A stretch of DNA of 32,906 nt from Nemertoderma westbladi. Lineage: Eukaryota; Xenacoelomorpha; Nemertodermatida; Nemertodermatidae. Shown here in pieces: positions 30,238 through 32,906 of the stretch. The stretch covers positions 1-32,906 of the forward strand of contig JAUCBJ010006430.1 of assembly GCA_032718475.1 (NCBI GenBank), written 5' to 3'. A program made the translations under genes and the position numbers. The notes below the pieces were generated by a model, which was not told the DNA's origin, ran no database searches, and worked only from the letters and a program-made list of their open reading frames with translations. Within the stretch, counting starts at the first letter, position 1; the number at the start of each line of letters is the position of its first letter.

Positions 30238-31790
30238 TCGTTCTGTCGTTCTGTCGTTCTGTCGCGTTCAATTTTAAAAGTTAATAACTCGGCCAATCTT
30301 TGATGAAATCTATCCAAACTTGGTACACATGTTGTTTGTCACAAGTTTAGAAATTTTCCAAGTAGAATTTCCGTGTGGCCTTCGAGAAGCTAAGATAATA
30401 GCAGTTAATTAGTTAATTAAGTTGATTACTGTAAAAACACCATTTTCAACCTGCCTTTTAAAGGAAATTAATTGTTTTACAGTATAAGATTTAAATAATT
30501 ATACTTAAAAATTATACAGATGTAATCCACATACGCCATTCTATTATAGTTTTTAATTAGTTCAAGTGATTTGCTTTAATAATTGTGTCTTTAATTGATC
30601 TAAAGTAATTAAAACGGCGTAAAAAATTGATTCTCATTAAATACTGCTCATTTATTGGCCAACATGCTGGTACATAGATGGAAGGATGTGTCTTAAGCCA
30701 GCCAGTTGCTGGGAATGATTATTGGTCAAGTCTCTGCTGGTGTGGAGCTAGCTGGGAGTTGTGGCTGTAGACTAACCAGAGAAGAATTGTAATAGGCAAC
30801 CAGTATTGCTATTCCAGCCCAGACAGCATTCTTTAAATCCAACATCCCAACATTGACTCTACTATAAGTGTTGTATTGCTATCTCAGGTAAATGACAGAT
30901 ATAATAACATAAATACCATCCATGGCATGGCTGTTGTAGGCTTCTGAAATAGTTTATTCCACAATGTATATGTCTGGTTATTTTTTAATTGAATTTTTGC
31001 AAAGTAGTAAAATTAATGTTCTTAAAAATAATATTATTATTTTATATGTAACCTAGGAAATTAGCTACATTTTTTCGCTGCAGCTTTAAGAGTGTACATT
31101 GATTTAATATTATTTCAATACCCATATTACTACATCGGCATAAGATGCGTTGGCGTTGTATCACACATCTCCACATATCACACATCTCCTCATAGATGTA
31201 TCAACAGTTACTCGCACAGTTTCGAAACTTCGCATAGTTATAACTGTATAAAGATCGCCAGTCTGCGTTTAGGAAAAATATTTTATGACAAAACAGGACA
31301 AGCGACGAGCGCAACGAGGCATATAATGAAGACGAGTACTGCGTTGACTAAATTATTATATAAACCACCTGGCTTCACATATTGATCGCATCCCTAGTTA
31401 TTATTATTATAAAGATCGTCCTAGCCTGCGTTTAAGAAATATATTTAAATACAAAACAGGACGAACGCAAAGAGGCTTATAATGAAAACGAGTACTGCGT
31501 TTATTATATTCCTATAAACCACCTGGCTTTGCATATTTAACTTGCGATTGGAAATAAGTTCGTGCTACCCTTCCGTGGGTGGTAGATGTCGCGGTTATGT
31601 ATTGGTGGTTGGGAAGGGTGGGGGGGGGGGGGGGAGAGATTAAAAGGGGTAAACACGTACTGACCCCCTTTCTTTGATTGATTGGTGGTGTGGGTAAATT
31701 TCTCAAAACCTGATTTTGTGATACAGTCGCTCAATTTTAATTTGTATCTAATAACTGGGCCTCGTGCTGCGCGAAGGCCCCACGAACGTG
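30238..31790. repeat. 1.55-kb tandem unit 2
   Basis: Near-identical to unit 1. Differences include three instead of two TCGTTCTG units at the start, a shorter poly-G run (about 31620-31634) lacking the TGGGGGCGG segment, and a few substitutions (for example CGTC/CGCC near 31256). Copies this similar imply a recent duplication. The units belong to an unrecognised repeat family. Confidence 0.9.
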
Positions 31791-32054
31791 TTAACCTGGT
31801 ATATAATCTCTGTTGATTGGATGTTTTGCTCACTCAGTACATGGAATTCGAATTTCAATTTTTTATTTGACATTAAATCAGTTAAAACAAGCACTAAAGA
31901 TAGCATTAAAATATAACATATGAAGTGTAAGGAAAAGGTAAAGGCAACAAACCAATGTACAGTATGGTACTGTATTCAACATGTCCTAGAAAATGTATTT
32001 TAACGGAAAACAGTACAAAACAAACATAGATAAATAAAATGACCTTCAATAAAT

Positions 32055-32315
32055 TTGAAACACTATTTACAACATAATTATGGTAAGACTATTTCAGGAT
32101 TTAGGACCAACAAACTTAGTGGATACGAGATGAAAGGTGTAAGTAAGTGCAGCAACTATAAAATTATGGTCATTTTACTAAAAGTTATTGTAATTATGAT
32201 AAGGAATTTAGGACAAAACGAAGACAGTGGATACGAGGTGCAAGGTATAAATAAAAGAAACAACAACAAAATAATTATAAAAACGTTCGTCACCAATAAA
32301 ATCTATATTTTATGA
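32055..32315 (+). other. small open frame with a twofold peptide repeat
   Basis: Eighty-six codons open, with two imperfect copies about 115 bases apart. The first reads SGYEMKGVSKCSNYKI and the second SGYEVQGINKRNNNKI. Substitutions are mostly conservative (M/V, V/I). The underlying DNA is a tandem duplication (TTTAGGACNAA, GTGGATACGAG, AAGGT). I do not recognise the peptide and cannot show that it is translated. The stretch 31791-32055 before it shows no gene. Confidence 0.25.
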
Positions 32316-32322
32316 ACTGTAT

Positions 32323-32406
32323 TTATTTCTATTGTCTTACTAAAAATATTATGTACTGTAGTTATTTCTATTGTCTTACTAAAAATATTATGTACTGTAG
32401 TTATTT
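32323..32406. repeat. 39-bp tandem duplication
   Basis: TTATTTCTATTGTCTTACTA and the following bases to TGTACTGTAG repeat with an exact 39-base period (TTATTT at 32323, 32362 and 32401). The remaining sequence to 32906 is AT-rich with a small GAGGATAACCCC/GGGTCCTC hairpin near 32510-32555 and no gene. Confidence 0.9.
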
Positions 32407-32906
32407 ATAATAAGTTTACCGCGGTAAGTTAGAAATTATAGATACACAATGCATATATTATATATACTGAGACTTAATTACAGAATTAAGCAGTGATTTG
32501 CCGTCGAGGATAACCCCATGAGACTATGTCTCGTTTTCATGAGGGTCCTCACTATATCAGGAAATATTAAAATCTACTGTATAAAGGTTCCATGAAGTTG
32601 ATACATATAGTATTATAGTATGTTACATATGTACATTATTGCAAATAAGTTTAAGACGAATTGCAATAATTTAGGAAGAACATGAGTGTGATAAAATAAA
32701 TAATATAAAAACACAATTAGGCGAATAAATATAAATATTACTAATAACCATGACTAATATCCGTTAAGTTAAAATATTCTGGGCATATAGGAGTTTCACT
32801 CATAACTTTTTGTTCGCGCTTTTGAAGACCTTTAGCAGTTTAACCTGCCAAAATTTATATGTATTTTAGTTAATTAAAACCACTTTAGCATACGACAATA
32901 ATTTAT

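Noticed and set aside
28684-31790. The two 1.55-kb units as LTRs of a retrotransposon
   Set aside because: They are directly adjacent with no internal gag-pol region, and they lack TG...CA ends.

Overview
The window is AT-rich eukaryotic DNA, almost certainly from an animal. It carries animal-type transposable elements (Penelope-like, APE-type LINE, piggyBac-like, Tc1/mariner-type MITE, SINE-like), long non-coding stretches and no operon-like packing. I cannot name the species. I found no host gene, tRNA, rRNA or CRISPR array that I can defend. Nearly everything recognisable is mobile-element sequence, most of it broken.

Layout. 1-4086: mostly unassigned, with a degenerate ~178-bp tandem repeat (440-760) and a more GC-rich patch with short unrecognised open frames (1380-2790). 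4087-6560: three copies of a tRNA-related SINE-like repeat, two of them facing each other around a spacer that holds a 254-bp TA-flanked MITE with an internal palindromic 23-bp array; copy 3 abuts a LINE ORF2 fragment. 6660-7960: a unit bounded by inverted minisatellite-like GCGTTTCGGCAA repeats. 9566-11178: a TTAA-flanked piggyBac-like non-autonomous element inserted in the last part of a minus-strand LINE (ORF1 15032-14270, ORF2 ~14200 to 11183, resuming left of the insertion). 15122-20391: two minus-strand Penelope-like elements head to tail, the upstream one 5'-truncated and capped by an inverted copy of the junction between them.

22388-26952 holds the most interesting object: a plus-strand gene with an N-terminal cysteine-rich CXC-like domain, a long Gly/Ser/Val-rich segment built from two coding minisatellites (one has 23 units of ten residues), a reverse transcriptase with GPSGLD, TQGDP and YADD motifs, then a CCHC knuckle and a restriction-like endonuclease. 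The CXC and repeat part is open for 630 codons. The enzymatic part has five in-frame stops and one frameshift, so this copy is dead, but the architecture is clear.

27477-28078: a lone piggyBac-like end and a decayed helix-turn-helix transposase remnant. 28571-31790: a 56-bp tandem duplication followed by two near-identical ~1.55-kb tandem units with poly-G tracts. The rest to 32906 is AT-rich with small local duplications.

The genes do not form a pathway. The window records successive insertions, and several nesting relationships (piggyBac-like in LINE, SINE against LINE, Penelope tandem) can be read directly.
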